Assembly: GCF_024584435.1 (NCBI RefSeq)
Contig: NZ_CP102197.1
Span: 1,612,001-1,676,000 of the forward strand
DNA length: 64,000 nt
Origin: Schaalia odontolytica
GTDB lineage: Bacteria; Actinomycetota; Actinomycetes; Actinomycetales; Actinomycetaceae
Direction: 5' to 3'
A model generated the notes under the pieces. It saw only the letters and a list, made by a program, of their open reading frames with translations, ran no database searches and had not been told where the DNA came from. The position numbers and the translations under genes were made by a program. Below, in pieces: positions 55,180-63,121 of the stretch. Every line of letters starts with the position of its first letter. Position 1 is the first letter of the stretch.

Positions 55180-55642
55180 GGGCCCATTCTGACACTTGCG
55201 ACCCTTGTGTCGTCAAATTGTGGGCGCGCCTGCAGCTCGCGACCACGGCCTCGACGACGGGCAGGTCCGCGCCGATCCAGGGCAAGTCTGCAAGCTCACC
55301 GAGCGCGGTCCACCGGGCCTCCAGGTGCGAGCGTCCCGCGCTCGGGGCGGGGGAACCGGGGGCTACCTCCGCCAGCCAGACGGCCATCTTCCGTCCCCCC
55401 AGAATCGGCCACCACCGGCCCCCCTCCGGACAGATGCGCCGACCCATGGTCAGGCGCGCACCCAGCTCCTCGGCGATCTCTCGCGTGAGCGCCGCCACGG
55501 CATCCTCACCGGCTTCGACCTTGCCGCCGGGAAGCTCGAACTGTCCGCGCAGCTCCCGCGGGTAGGCGCGCGAGCAGGCGAGCAGCTTCGTCGGGCGGCT
55601 CAGGGAGTCGAGAATCGCGGCTGCCACCACGGGACGAGGCAC
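55160..55642 (-). CDS. Nudix hydrolase, MutT-type
   Basis: 160 residues from a GTG at 55642 with TTGGAG upstream (the frame is open further but unsupported). The Nudix box is intact: GGKVEAGEDAVAAL followed by REIAEELG. FELPGGKVE is typical of MutT 8-oxo-dGTP or CTP pyrophosphohydrolases. Overlaps the TetR gene. Confidence 0.88.
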   Translation of the reverse strand: MPRPVVAAAILDSLSRPTKLLACSRAYPRELRGQFELPGGKVEAGEDAVAALTREIAEELGARLTMGRRICPEGGRWWPILGGRKMAVWLAEVAPGSPAPSAGRSHLEARWTALGELADLPWIGADLPVVEAVVASCRRAHNLTTQGSQVSEWAHAEDHW

Positions 55643-55829
55643 GGGAACTCCAATCGATCGACTACCCCACAGTCTATCGGCACGACGCGCCCGCCCACGT
55701 TGCGGCGATCGCCGGAATCGACCTGTTCCCAGCTGGACAGGCGGACGGGTGAGGAGCCGGGCATGAGGTTGCGAGGCCATCGTCGATGACGATATGATCG
55801 ACGGGTCGATTCCTTCGGGACGATGAATT

Positions 55830-55903
55830 GCGGGCGTAGTTCATCGGTAGAATGGAAGCTTCCCAAGCTTCAGAGGCGGGTTCGATTCCCGTCGCCCGCT
55901 CCA
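55830..55903 (+). tRNA. tRNA-Gly (anticodon CCC), CCA encoded
   Basis: Acceptor GCGGGCG with CGCCCGC, anticodon loop TTCCCAA on stem GAAGC/GCTTC, T-arm CGGGTTCGATTCCCG, then TCCA. It marks the left edge of lower-GC acquired DNA and is a plausible integration site. Confidence 0.95.
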
Positions 55904-56427
55904 ATAGGACGCTCATTTGGATGCAAAGTATCCGGGTGAGCGTTCTTCGTTTTTTCCCTGGTATTCCGGGGTTTCTGGGGTTACCGGCTGCGGCAGGGGG
56001 TTGCCTGCTGGTGGGGTTGAGAGGCCCGGCAAGGGTGCTTCGGCCGGTTTCGGGTACTGCGGTGAACCGCGCGTCAAAAGGTATCGCGGTTATCGATCAC
56101 CACTCACCGTCTCTGGTGTGCGCCAGCTTTGGAATGGTTCGAGTAAACGTGAGGGCGAGACTTGCCGACACTGCACCCGTGATACTGCCGGCATCGGAGG
56201 AGTTGGCTAGCCTCTGGCATCGATCATCACAGATGAATCGGCACTACTTACGCGTTGAAACGGAACTCAACCATATCGTGAAACCGCGAGTATCTGATGA
56301 AGTTTCAAGCCTCATTGAATGGCGCAACACACTACATATGAGCAAGTGTGGGGTAGCAGCACGTTGCCACCACCCCACACTTGCAGCGTATCGATCGCAC
56401 AGGTTCCCATCTCTTGAGGTATGCCAC
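55904..56427. other. Non-coding start of the acquired region
   Basis: 524 bases between tRNA-Gly and the arsA stop. Composition shifts from GC-rich to near 50% across it. Open frames exist but have no ribosome site or recognisable content. No integrase and no repeat of the tRNA 3' end is seen here. The arsA terminator occupies 56342-56384. Confidence 0.6.
56342..56384 (-). terminator. Terminator downstream of arsA
   Basis: Perfect 13-bp stem GCAAGTGTGGGGT/ACCCCACACTTGC with a 17-base loop, 44 bases beyond the arsA stop. Confidence 0.8.
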
Positions 56428-58194
56428 TTAGGCTAGTGGGACAGTCAGCAGCGATATCGGCTCATCTGCCTGCCCCAGTAGCGTTTTCACGGTGTTTTGC
56501 TGGACCTCGGCGCGGCGATGCAGGAATCCTGAGTTTGTGGTGTTGTCGGGTAGATATTGATTGACTACCCATGCCCTGGGGATTATTCCCGCCCGCTGGA
56601 GATCTTGCGACAACTCTTGTGCTTCGAGAATAGGTGTTGTCTCTGGGAGGGTAACGAGGATGGAGAATGTTACGTTCGGGTCACGCAGCCTGGTAAGCGC
56701 TGTGATGCGGCCTGCTACGTCCTCGCTCACTCCGGCTTGGCGCATGAGTTCACGATGATAGGAGCCTGTTGCATCCAATAGGAGCAGCGTGTGTCCGGTG
56801 GGTGCAGTATCAAGCACCACCCAGCGGTGCTCGACTTCATCCAGGACTGAGGAAAATGCACGGAACACGGCAACTTCCTCGGTACAAGGACTAGCCAGAT
56901 CCTCCTTGAGTTGTGCGTGAGCGACAGCGTCCAAAGTGGCGCCCTTGGTTTCTAGCACTTGCTGGCGATACTCTGCTACGACTCGCGCAGGATCGATACT
57001 GGTGATCTCAAGGTTGGAATACCGTTCACTCAGTCTGGCATCCAAGTGTGATGCTGGGTCGGTAGTGGCGAGCAGGACCTGGCGGCCTTGCTGCGCCAAG
57101 CTAACGGCCACGGCTTGGGCAACACTGGTTTTCCCTACGCCGCCCTTCCCCATTGCAAGCACGACCTTTGGGTCGCCGGTAGCGATGGTGGTGACCAGCT
57201 GGTCGAGAGATCGCTCCATAACATCAAGAACAGCCTGACTTCCATCATTCGCGCGCGCAGTGGCGCGGCCGGGCTCAAGTTTCACAGGTGTGATGGCGGC
57301 CAATCCTTCAACCCCCATCACTGGCTGGGCGCTCATCGGCACACCGAACAGTGCTAGCTTTCCCAGCGCCGTGTAGGTTTCTGTCAGATGACTCAAAGTG
57401 CTTTGCTCGACTGCGAATAGTCGTTCATGGAGAGGGTCCCCATCAGATGGAGGCAGGATTCCATTGATGACCAAAGCGGATGCTCGCACTCCCAACGCTT
57501 CAAGTTCGTACGCTGAGCGTTGTGCTTCGGCCAGAGTGGATTCTTCTGGGCGTGCGACCAGTGTGAGGGTTGTTTGTTCTAGATCCCCAAGGACGGCCAC
57601 AGCTCGTTCGTAGTCGCGTCGGTGTTTATCAAGTCCAGATAGTGGGCCCAGACAAGAGGCATCGCCAGCACCGTTGCTGATGAAGGTTGACCAGTCCCCT
57701 GGCAGTGCCAACAAGCGCAGGGTGTGGCCAGTGGGTGCAGTGTCAAAGATGATGTGATCGTAGGCGTCTTGCAGGTCGGGGTTGACAAGGAAATCCACGA
57801 ACCGGTTAAAGGCCGCAACCTCGACGGTGCAAGACCCTGAGAGGGTTTCCTCCGTCTCAGCAAGAACTTCGGGCGGAAGGAGATCACGAACTGGCGCAAG
57901 GACAGACTCGCGATACAGGGCGGCTTCAGCTTGGGGGTCAATCTCAACAGCATCGAGAACAACCCTGCCTTGAGTGTTATCCAAAAGATCACCCAGGGCA
58001 GTCACCCGAGCTCCGATCGGCCGGCCAAACACCTGGGCGACATTGGAAGCTGGATCAGTGGATACGAGCAGCACACGCTTCCCAGTCTGCGCTAGATGTA
58101 CTGCTGTCGCACATGACAAAGAGGTCTTGCCAACTCCACCCTTGCCCGTGAAGAGTAGGTAGCGACTACCAGGGGGCCATTGCGTTAGCAGCAT
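56428..58194 (-). CDS. arsA: Arsenical pump-driving ATPase ArsA
   Basis: 588 residues in two homologous halves. Each has a deviant Walker A GKGGVGKTS and a DTAPTGHTL switch, as in ArsA of E. coli plasmids. ATG at 58194 with GGAGG upstream; it overlaps arsD by ten bases. ArsA powers ArsB or Acr3 to extrude arsenite, but neither pump gene is present in the window. Confidence 0.95.
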   Translation of the reverse strand: MLLTQWPPGSRYLLFTGKGGVGKTSLSCATAVHLAQTGKRVLLVSTDPASNVAQVFGRPIGARVTALGDLLDNTQGRVVLDAVEIDPQAEAALYRESVLAPVRDLLPPEVLAETEETLSGSCTVEVAAFNRFVDFLVNPDLQDAYDHIIFDTAPTGHTLRLLALPGDWSTFISNGAGDASCLGPLSGLDKHRRDYERAVAVLGDLEQTTLTLVARPEESTLAEAQRSAYELEALGVRASALVINGILPPSDGDPLHERLFAVEQSTLSHLTETYTALGKLALFGVPMSAQPVMGVEGLAAITPVKLEPGRATARANDGSQAVLDVMERSLDQLVTTIATGDPKVVLAMGKGGVGKTSVAQAVAVSLAQQGRQVLLATTDPASHLDARLSERYSNLEITSIDPARVVAEYRQQVLETKGATLDAVAHAQLKEDLASPCTEEVAVFRAFSSVLDEVEHRWVVLDTAPTGHTLLLLDATGSYHRELMRQAGVSEDVAGRITALTRLRDPNVTFSILVTLPETTPILEAQELSQDLQRAGIIPRAWVVNQYLPDNTTNSGFLHRRAEVQQNTVKTLLGQADEPISLLTVPLA

Positions 58195-58574
58195 GCCGAA
58201 CCTCCACAGCATGACGTGGACTGCACGGGCGTTAGCCGCATGGCGTCAGCGTTCGGCACCACTACCGGTTGGCCGCCAGCGGACCAGGCACGGAGTTCGT
58301 CAATGCTTGGGTAGCGTCCGGAGAGCACCAGACGCCCATTGACCACGATAGCGGGAAGGGCATCTGACCCCTCGTCGGTCAGGAGCCGCTTGACTGCTGG
58401 CTCGGCAGCAAAGTCCAAGGGAGCATTGGCGAGGTTGTGGCGGACAACCTCGATTCCTTCAGCTTTGGCATTAACAAGAGTGGCGCTGATGTCTACGAGG
58501 GACTGATCAACATCCTCGCCGCACACCCCGGATGAGCAGCACAAAGATGGGTCATAGATATGGACGGTATTCAT
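58185..58574 (-). CDS. arsD: Arsenite metallochaperone ArsD
   Basis: 129 residues, ATG at 58574 with GAGGAGG upstream. The arsenite-binding triad is seen as CCSSGVCG near the N-terminus (Cys 12, 13 and 18 of the family), and vicinal Cys pairs end the protein (SCCGGSACC). Delivers arsenite to ArsA and acts as a weak co-repressor. Divergent from the ArsR-ArsC gene. Confidence 0.94.
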   Translation of the reverse strand: MNTVHIYDPSLCCSSGVCGEDVDQSLVDISATLVNAKAEGIEVVRHNLANAPLDFAAEPAVKRLLTDEGSDALPAIVVNGRLVLSGRYPSIDELRAWSAGGQPVVVPNADAMRLTPVQSTSCCGGSACC

Positions 58575-58668
58575 GGAATCCTCCTCAAAGTAGAACACTT
58601 CGACGAATGTCGATACATGAAGTCTAGGGCACATATCGATAAACGTCAAAGCGTGCTACCCTCGTTCT
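58575..58668. promoter_or_regulatory. Divergent ars promoter with likely ArsR operator
   Basis: 94 bases between arsD and arsR-arsC. Imperfect inverted repeat GACGAATGTCGAT/ATCGATAAACGTC centred near 58620; ATCGATA-type half sites are usual for ArsR. No ribosome site precedes the arsR ATG, which may therefore be leaderless. Confidence 0.6.
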
Positions 58669-59412
58669 ATGCAACACATGGATAGGTGCGACTGCTGCGC
58701 GTCCACGGAAAGCCAGACCGCTGACGCGGAAATCCAAAAGCGCGCAACTCAGTTCAAGGCTCTTGGAGACAAGACTCGCCTGCGACTAGCGCTGATGATT
58801 CGAAACGCGTCTCCTGCGCCAGTGTGCGCCTGCAGTTTCCCAGAAGCCTTCGGTATGTCACAGTCCACCTTGTCCCACCATTTGACCAAGTTGGTTGACG
58901 CAGGAGTGCTGCATCGGGAGCAGAGAGGGCGCTGGGCCTACTTCACGCTCGACGCTGGATTTGATGCCTCAATCCTTGGCCCCGTCGAGAACGGAACGCC
59001 AATGACTAACGACCGCAATGCCGGCGAAACCACGATTCTGTTCGCATGTCGGCAGAATGCCGGACGTTCCCAGATGGCAGCCGCGCTGGCCAAGTCTCTT
59101 GCTCCCGCAGGAGTGCGGATCATCTCTGCTGGCACCGACCCAGCAGATAATGTCCATCCGATTGTCGTAGACGCGCTTGCGGAAATAGGCCTTGAGCCAG
59201 AGTCGCAGCCCAAGCCGCTTGATCCTTCCCAGGTAAAGACATCGGACTGGGTGATTACCATGGGATGCGGTGAGCACTGTCCCATCTTTCCCGGTGTCCA
59301 CTACGAAGACTGGGAAATCTCCGACCCGCACGGCAAGTCACTCGACGAGGTTCGCGCGATTCTTGCCGAGCTTCGCGAACGAGTCATCGATCTCCTCGGC
59401 CGCGTGAAGTAA
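58669..59412 (+). CDS. ArsR repressor fused to arsenate reductase (LMW-phosphatase ArsC)
   Basis: 247 residues. Residues 1-105: ArsR/SmtB winged helix with DKTRLRLALMI, CACSF near the recognition helix and SQSTLSHHLTKLVDAGVL. Residues 120-247: thioredoxin-type ArsC with the P-loop FACRQNAGRSQMA (Cys-x5-Arg) and a further Cys pair in GCGEHCPIF. The single protein thus senses arsenite and reduces arsenate. Such fusions are known in some actinobacterial ars operons. An internal ATG at 59001 (MTNDRNAGET) might allow separate ArsC. Confidence 0.93.
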   Translation: MQHMDRCDCCASTESQTADAEIQKRATQFKALGDKTRLRLALMIRNASPAPVCACSFPEAFGMSQSTLSHHLTKLVDAGVLHREQRGRWAYFTLDAGFDASILGPVENGTPMTNDRNAGETTILFACRQNAGRSQMAAALAKSLAPAGVRIISAGTDPADNVHPIVVDALAEIGLEPESQPKPLDPSQVKTSDWVITMGCGEHCPIFPGVHYEDWEISDPHGKSLDEVRAILAELRERVIDLLGRVK

Positions 59413-59520
59413 TCACCTTCGCCACCGGCAATCCCTCACCACCTCGGGTGCGCACACGGCCTACCATCACTGTGTCTGCGAGAATGAGAAAAGGCACGTG
59501 AGATACGGGAAAGGCAGGCC

Positions 59521-60453
59521 GTGATGGGTGGATCGCAAGAAGTCATCGAGGTGACTCTGCTGGACGGCTCCTTTGCCGGTGCCCGGGAAGTCCGGGTGGC
59601 CTCCGCGGACGTGTCCTACCGGCTCTACGTCGTCCCGGCCCGTCAGATCCGTGACTTGCGCACCCACGAGCACATGAGCAAGCCCGGCATCTACATGATG
59701 CTGGGAGACCCCACGGACAAGAAGCCTGAGGTCTACATTGGGCAGGCCAAGCGCCGCAAGAACGGAAACGGCACCATCCACCGGATCATCGAGCACATTG
59801 ACCGGGGCGAGCACCTGTTCTGCCAGTGGGCAATCATGCTGGTGGATAGCCCACGCAAGTTTGGCCCGACCGAACTGACCAACCTAGAAAACACCTTCAC
59901 CCTCGCCGCCCACGAGGCTGGTCTGACCCGGGTGCGTAACGGATCCGAGCCCTCCAATAGTGAACTGACGCTCGCGACCCAGCTGCGCTTGGACAAGGTC
60001 GTGGAAACCACCCGCCTCATGCTCGGCGCACTCGGCCTCTACATCTTCGACCCGTGTCCGGACGGCGGCTCGGCCGCGAAGACCCCTCAACCCAGTAACG
60101 CCGGTGAGGTGCTGGCGGCAGGCGCGCTTGCGGCAGCTTTGGTGCCAGACGGTGAGCCCGAACTGGTCCTCTACATGGCACTGCGTTCAGCCGATGAGCC
60201 TGCGGTCGCGCACAAGATGAGTGACAAGGTGTGGATCCTTAAGGCTGGCTCGCCCGTGAACCCAACTCCCACGAATGACACCGGGCGTGCTCTGCGGGCG
60301 AAGTATGACGGGCAGATCCGCGACGGCCGCACTACTATCGACCTCGTGTTCAGCTCCTCCAGTACTGTCGCCACCTACGTGGCTGGCTCCAACCGCAGCG
60401 GCAACGCCACCTGGCGCACCAGCGACGGCACCCTCCTCAAAGACCTCGGTTGA
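59521..60453 (+). CDS. GIY-YIG nuclease-like protein with DUF4357
   Basis: 310 residues (GTG at 59521, or ATG at 59524). KPGIYMMLGDP and EVYIGQAKR give the GIY...YIG pair; HRIIEHI and a downstream Glu in LENTF are compatible with a catalytic set. The C-terminal about 70 residues (AKYDGQIRDG, SSSTVATYVAGSNRSGNATW) are DUF4357. Such proteins occur in mobile and defence-rich regions; the function here is unproven. Confidence 0.85.
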   Translation: MMGGSQEVIEVTLLDGSFAGAREVRVASADVSYRLYVVPARQIRDLRTHEHMSKPGIYMMLGDPTDKKPEVYIGQAKRRKNGNGTIHRIIEHIDRGEHLFCQWAIMLVDSPRKFGPTELTNLENTFTLAAHEAGLTRVRNGSEPSNSELTLATQLRLDKVVETTRLMLGALGLYIFDPCPDGGSAAKTPQPSNAGEVLAAGALAAALVPDGEPELVLYMALRSADEPAVAHKMSDKVWILKAGSPVNPTPTNDTGRALRAKYDGQIRDGRTTIDLVFSSSSTVATYVAGSNRSGNATWRTSDGTLLKDLG

Positions 60454-60490
60454 TGGCTCGTTCCTATGTTCGTGAACAAGGAAGGGGGAG

Positions 60491-61129
60491 GTGGACATCA
60501 TTGATGGAGTGAAGTTTCGGAGCCTGTACGAGTGTCTGGCTGCTCAGTTCGACATTGAGGACTGGTGGCCGGGTGAGAGCGACTTCGAGATCATGGTCGG
60601 TGCGGTCCTGACCCAGAACACCACGTGGACAAGTGTCGAGCAGGCGATCGCAAACCTCAAAGATGCCGATCTGCTGACCCCTGCGGCGATTGCCGACTGC
60701 CCGGTTACCACCCTTGAGGGCCTCATTCGTCCATCCGGCTCCTACACGCGCAAAGCAGCAACCCTCAAACACCTTGCGGCATGGCTAGAAGAACATGGTG
60801 AGCGCGCAGGCAGTATGGACAGCGCCGCATTGCGCGCCAGCCTCATGAGCATCCACGGCATCGGCCCTGAGACAGCCGATGACATTCTCCTCTACGTCTT
60901 CCATCGCCCCGTCTTCATTTTCGACGCGTACGCCCGGCGCATGCTTGACGCTGCAGGCATGTCAGTGGGTGCCGACTATGAGAAGACACGTGCTCTCCAT
61001 CAGAGTGCTGTGGCCGCGAGTGGTCTCAGCGTCAGTGAACTCGCGCATTTTCATGGTTTGATCGTCACTGCTGGTAAACATGCACGAACCGCTGGGTGGG
61101 CGGTCCTTCTGTTCAGCAAGGCGAAGTGA
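60491..61129 (+). CDS. HhH-GPD DNA glycosylase (endonuclease III-like) without Fe-S cluster
   Basis: 212 residues, GTG with GAAGGGGGAG upstream. VGAVLTQNTTWTSV, then the helix-hairpin-helix SIHGIGPETADDILLY and catalytic Asp in IFDAYARRML. The C-terminal four-Cys Fe-S loop of Nth/MutY is absent (no Cys after residue 70), resembling MagIII-type 3-methyladenine glycosylases. Probably co-transcribed with the GIY-YIG gene (37-base gap). Confidence 0.87.
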   Translation: MDIIDGVKFRSLYECLAAQFDIEDWWPGESDFEIMVGAVLTQNTTWTSVEQAIANLKDADLLTPAAIADCPVTTLEGLIRPSGSYTRKAATLKHLAAWLEEHGERAGSMDSAALRASLMSIHGIGPETADDILLYVFHRPVFIFDAYARRMLDAAGMSVGADYEKTRALHQSAVAASGLSVSELAHFHGLIVTAGKHARTAGWAVLLFSKAK

Positions 61130-61335
61130 AGGATGCCATATCCGATTCGTCTGAGATGACATATCCACTGGATGGGTTTGCCTGAAAGCTGGAACGGGCG
61201 AAGCAACAGTTCGCGCAGGTAATCGAGGAAGTTGAGCAGGAGGCTGCATGACAGTGTCGTCGTGACAGCTCCAAGGAGTGTGCGTCTTACCGTGAGAAGT
61301 GAGAGGTCGACGTTTGACATTTCGGTATTTTCGAT

Positions 61336-61668
61336 ATGTTTGTCGATATGAAGTTGACGCCGCAACTTTTCAAAGCGCTGTCGAATCAGACGCGGCTGGA
61401 TATTCTGCGATGGCTTAAGGATCCAGAACGTGAATTCACTGTCGTCTCTCCTGATCTAGTACGAGCCATGCTTGAGGAGACTGGCGGGATTTGCGTGGGA
61501 GAGATTGTTGATCAGGCGGGACTTTCTCAATCGACTGTGTCGACCTACTTGAAGGAGTTGCAGTCGGTGGGCTTGTTGACCTCCGTGAGGCGCGGTCGAT
61601 GGACTTACTACAAGCGCAATGAGGAGTCGATTGCAGAGCTTGCGACACTCATAGGTACTGAACTCTAG
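61336..61668 (+). CDS. ArsR/SmtB-family regulator
   Basis: 110 residues (ATG at 61336, or at 61348: MKLTPQLFKALSNQTRL). Winged helix with GEIVDQAGLSQSTVSTYLKEL. One Cys only (ICVGEI), so the metal site differs from the first ArsR. TCGATAT repeats overlap the start (TTTTCGATATG, GTCGATATG) and are candidate autoregulatory sites. A downstream partner gene may have been lost to the IS. Confidence 0.88.
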   Translation: MFVDMKLTPQLFKALSNQTRLDILRWLKDPEREFTVVSPDLVRAMLEETGGICVGEIVDQAGLSQSTVSTYLKELQSVGLLTSVRRGRWTYYKRNEESIAELATLIGTEL

Positions 61669-61675
61669 GGTCGGT

Positions 61676-61699
61676 GGTCGCCGTGAGGCGGCCTTCTTT
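61676..61699 (+). terminator. Terminator of the second arsR gene
   Basis: GGTCGCC/GGCGGCC stem (one T-G pair) with GTGA loop followed by TTCTTT, ending four bases before the IS. Confidence 0.7.
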
Positions 61700-61702
61700 G
61701 AT

Positions 61703-63121
61703 GGCTCATCCCAATGCAGGGTGGGTTCTGAAGCCGCCGGTCTCGAGTAGGCAGCGGGCGATGTAGTTGTTGAGGTTGCGGAAGCCGAGAGCGGATCCGC
61801 GGAGGTGTTCGAGCCGCCCGTTCAGGGCTTCGGTGGGGCCGTTGGAGGTCCCCGGGCGCTCGAAGTAGGCCAGCACGTCAGCTGCGCGCTGGTTCAGGGT
61901 TCGACCCAGGCGACGGAGCTCGGCCAAGACCGCGGGCACGCCGTCGCGCAGGGCGGCGATGACGGCGCTCATCGCCGCCCGGCCGGTGGCCCTGTCGGGG
62001 TGGCGGTAGGCGGCGATCATCCGTTGGAGGATGCCCCAGGTGGCTTTGACCTCGACGTGCTCGGGATTGGTGAACAGGACCATGAGTCGTTCGCGTTGCC
62101 GGTCAGTGAGCAGGTCCTCTCCGGTGTGCAGGGTCCGCCGGGCCCGGTACAGCGGGTCGTTGCTGCGGCCTCGGTGGCCGTGCAGGTCCTGCTGGACCCG
62201 GCGCCGGCACTGGTCCAGGGCATCCCCGGCGAGCCGGATGACGTGGAAGGGGTCCATGACCGCCACCGCGCGCGGGAGTTCCTCAGCGGCGGCGGTCTTG
62301 AACCCGGTGAACCCGTCCATCGCGACCACCTCCACCGCGTCACGCCACGCCTGGGGCCGGTCGGCGAGCCAGGTCTTGAACGCGGCCTTGGAGCGGCCCT
62401 CGAGCATATCCAACAGCCGTGCCGGGCCGGTCCCGTCGCGGATCGGGGTGAGATCAATGACGACGGTGACGTACTTGTCGCCCTTCCTCGTGTGCCGCCA
62501 GACGTGCTCGTCGACCCCGATGACCGCGACCCCGTCGAACCGTGCCGGGTCGCCGATCAGGACCCGCGCGCCCTCGGCCAGAACGGCCTCATTCGCGGTA
62601 TCCCACGCGACCGCGAGCCCTTCGGCGATCCGGGCCACGCTCAGATGCTGCACGACCAGTGCGAGCAGGGCCCACCGCAGTCCAGCCCGGGAGATCTTCG
62701 CGCGCGGCTCGGCCGCGGCTGTGGTGTCCTGCCGCCACACCCGCCCGCAGCCGGTGCACCGGTAGCGGCGCACGGCGATCAGCAGCGTCGTGGGTCGCCA
62801 CCCGAACGGCTCGTGCGCCAGCCGGCGCGTGACCACGTCGTGCACGCTGCCCTCACAGCCGCACCCCCGGCACCACCGGTCATCATCGACAACCCGGCAA
62901 GCCAGCACTGCACGATCCGGCTCGAGGCGCTGCCCGGTCACCTCCAACCCGAGACCGTCCAGGCGGCAGAACGTCGTCAGATCGGGCGTGGTGAAGGTAC
63001 CGTCGGGCATGTCGTGGTCTTCCTGATGGGGAGCGTGAGAACTCCCATCATGTGAAGACCTCGACGCCTACCCCGAGACCGACGCGCCACCCCCGCCACC
63101 CACCCTCGTTTGGGATGAGCC
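61703..63121. mobile_element. ISL3-family insertion sequence, 1419 bp
   Basis: Bounded by imperfect 24-bp inverted repeats: left GGCTCATCCCAATGCAGGG at 61703, right the complement of GGCTCATCCCAAACGAGGG ending at 63121. One transposase gene whose stop lies within the left repeat. No 8-bp target duplication: the left flank is TCTTTGAT, the right ACCAATAG. Flanks are unrelated (arsR side and phage terL side), so rearrangement followed insertion. Confidence 0.9.
61706..63010 (-). CDS. ISL3-family transposase
   Basis: 434 residues, intact. N-terminal zinc finger pairs (CRGCGCEG, CTGCGRVW), HTH, then the DDE domain: Asp in VIGVDEHVWRHT, Asp in AVMDPFHVIRLAGDAL, Glu in NGPTEALNGRLEHLRG with the ISL3-typical GFRNLNNYIARCLL ending. 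Confidence 0.95.
   Translation of the reverse strand: MPDGTFTTPDLTTFCRLDGLGLEVTGQRLEPDRAVLACRVVDDDRWCRGCGCEGSVHDVVTRRLAHEPFGWRPTTLLIAVRRYRCTGCGRVWRQDTTAAAEPRAKISRAGLRWALLALVVQHLSVARIAEGLAVAWDTANEAVLAEGARVLIGDPARFDGVAVIGVDEHVWRHTRKGDKYVTVVIDLTPIRDGTGPARLLDMLEGRSKAAFKTWLADRPQAWRDAVEVVAMDGFTGFKTAAAEELPRAVAVMDPFHVIRLAGDALDQCRRRVQQDLHGHRGRSNDPLYRARRTLHTGEDLLTDRQRERLMVLFTNPEHVEVKATWGILQRMIAAYRHPDRATGRAAMSAVIAALRDGVPAVLAELRRLGRTLNQRAADVLAYFERPGTSNGPTEALNGRLEHLRGSALGFRNLNNYIARCLLETGGFRTHPALG

Noticed and set aside
55852..56436. A 194-codon frame beginning in tRNA-Gly
   Set aside because: It starts inside the tRNA, lacks a ribosome site and shows no recognisable content.
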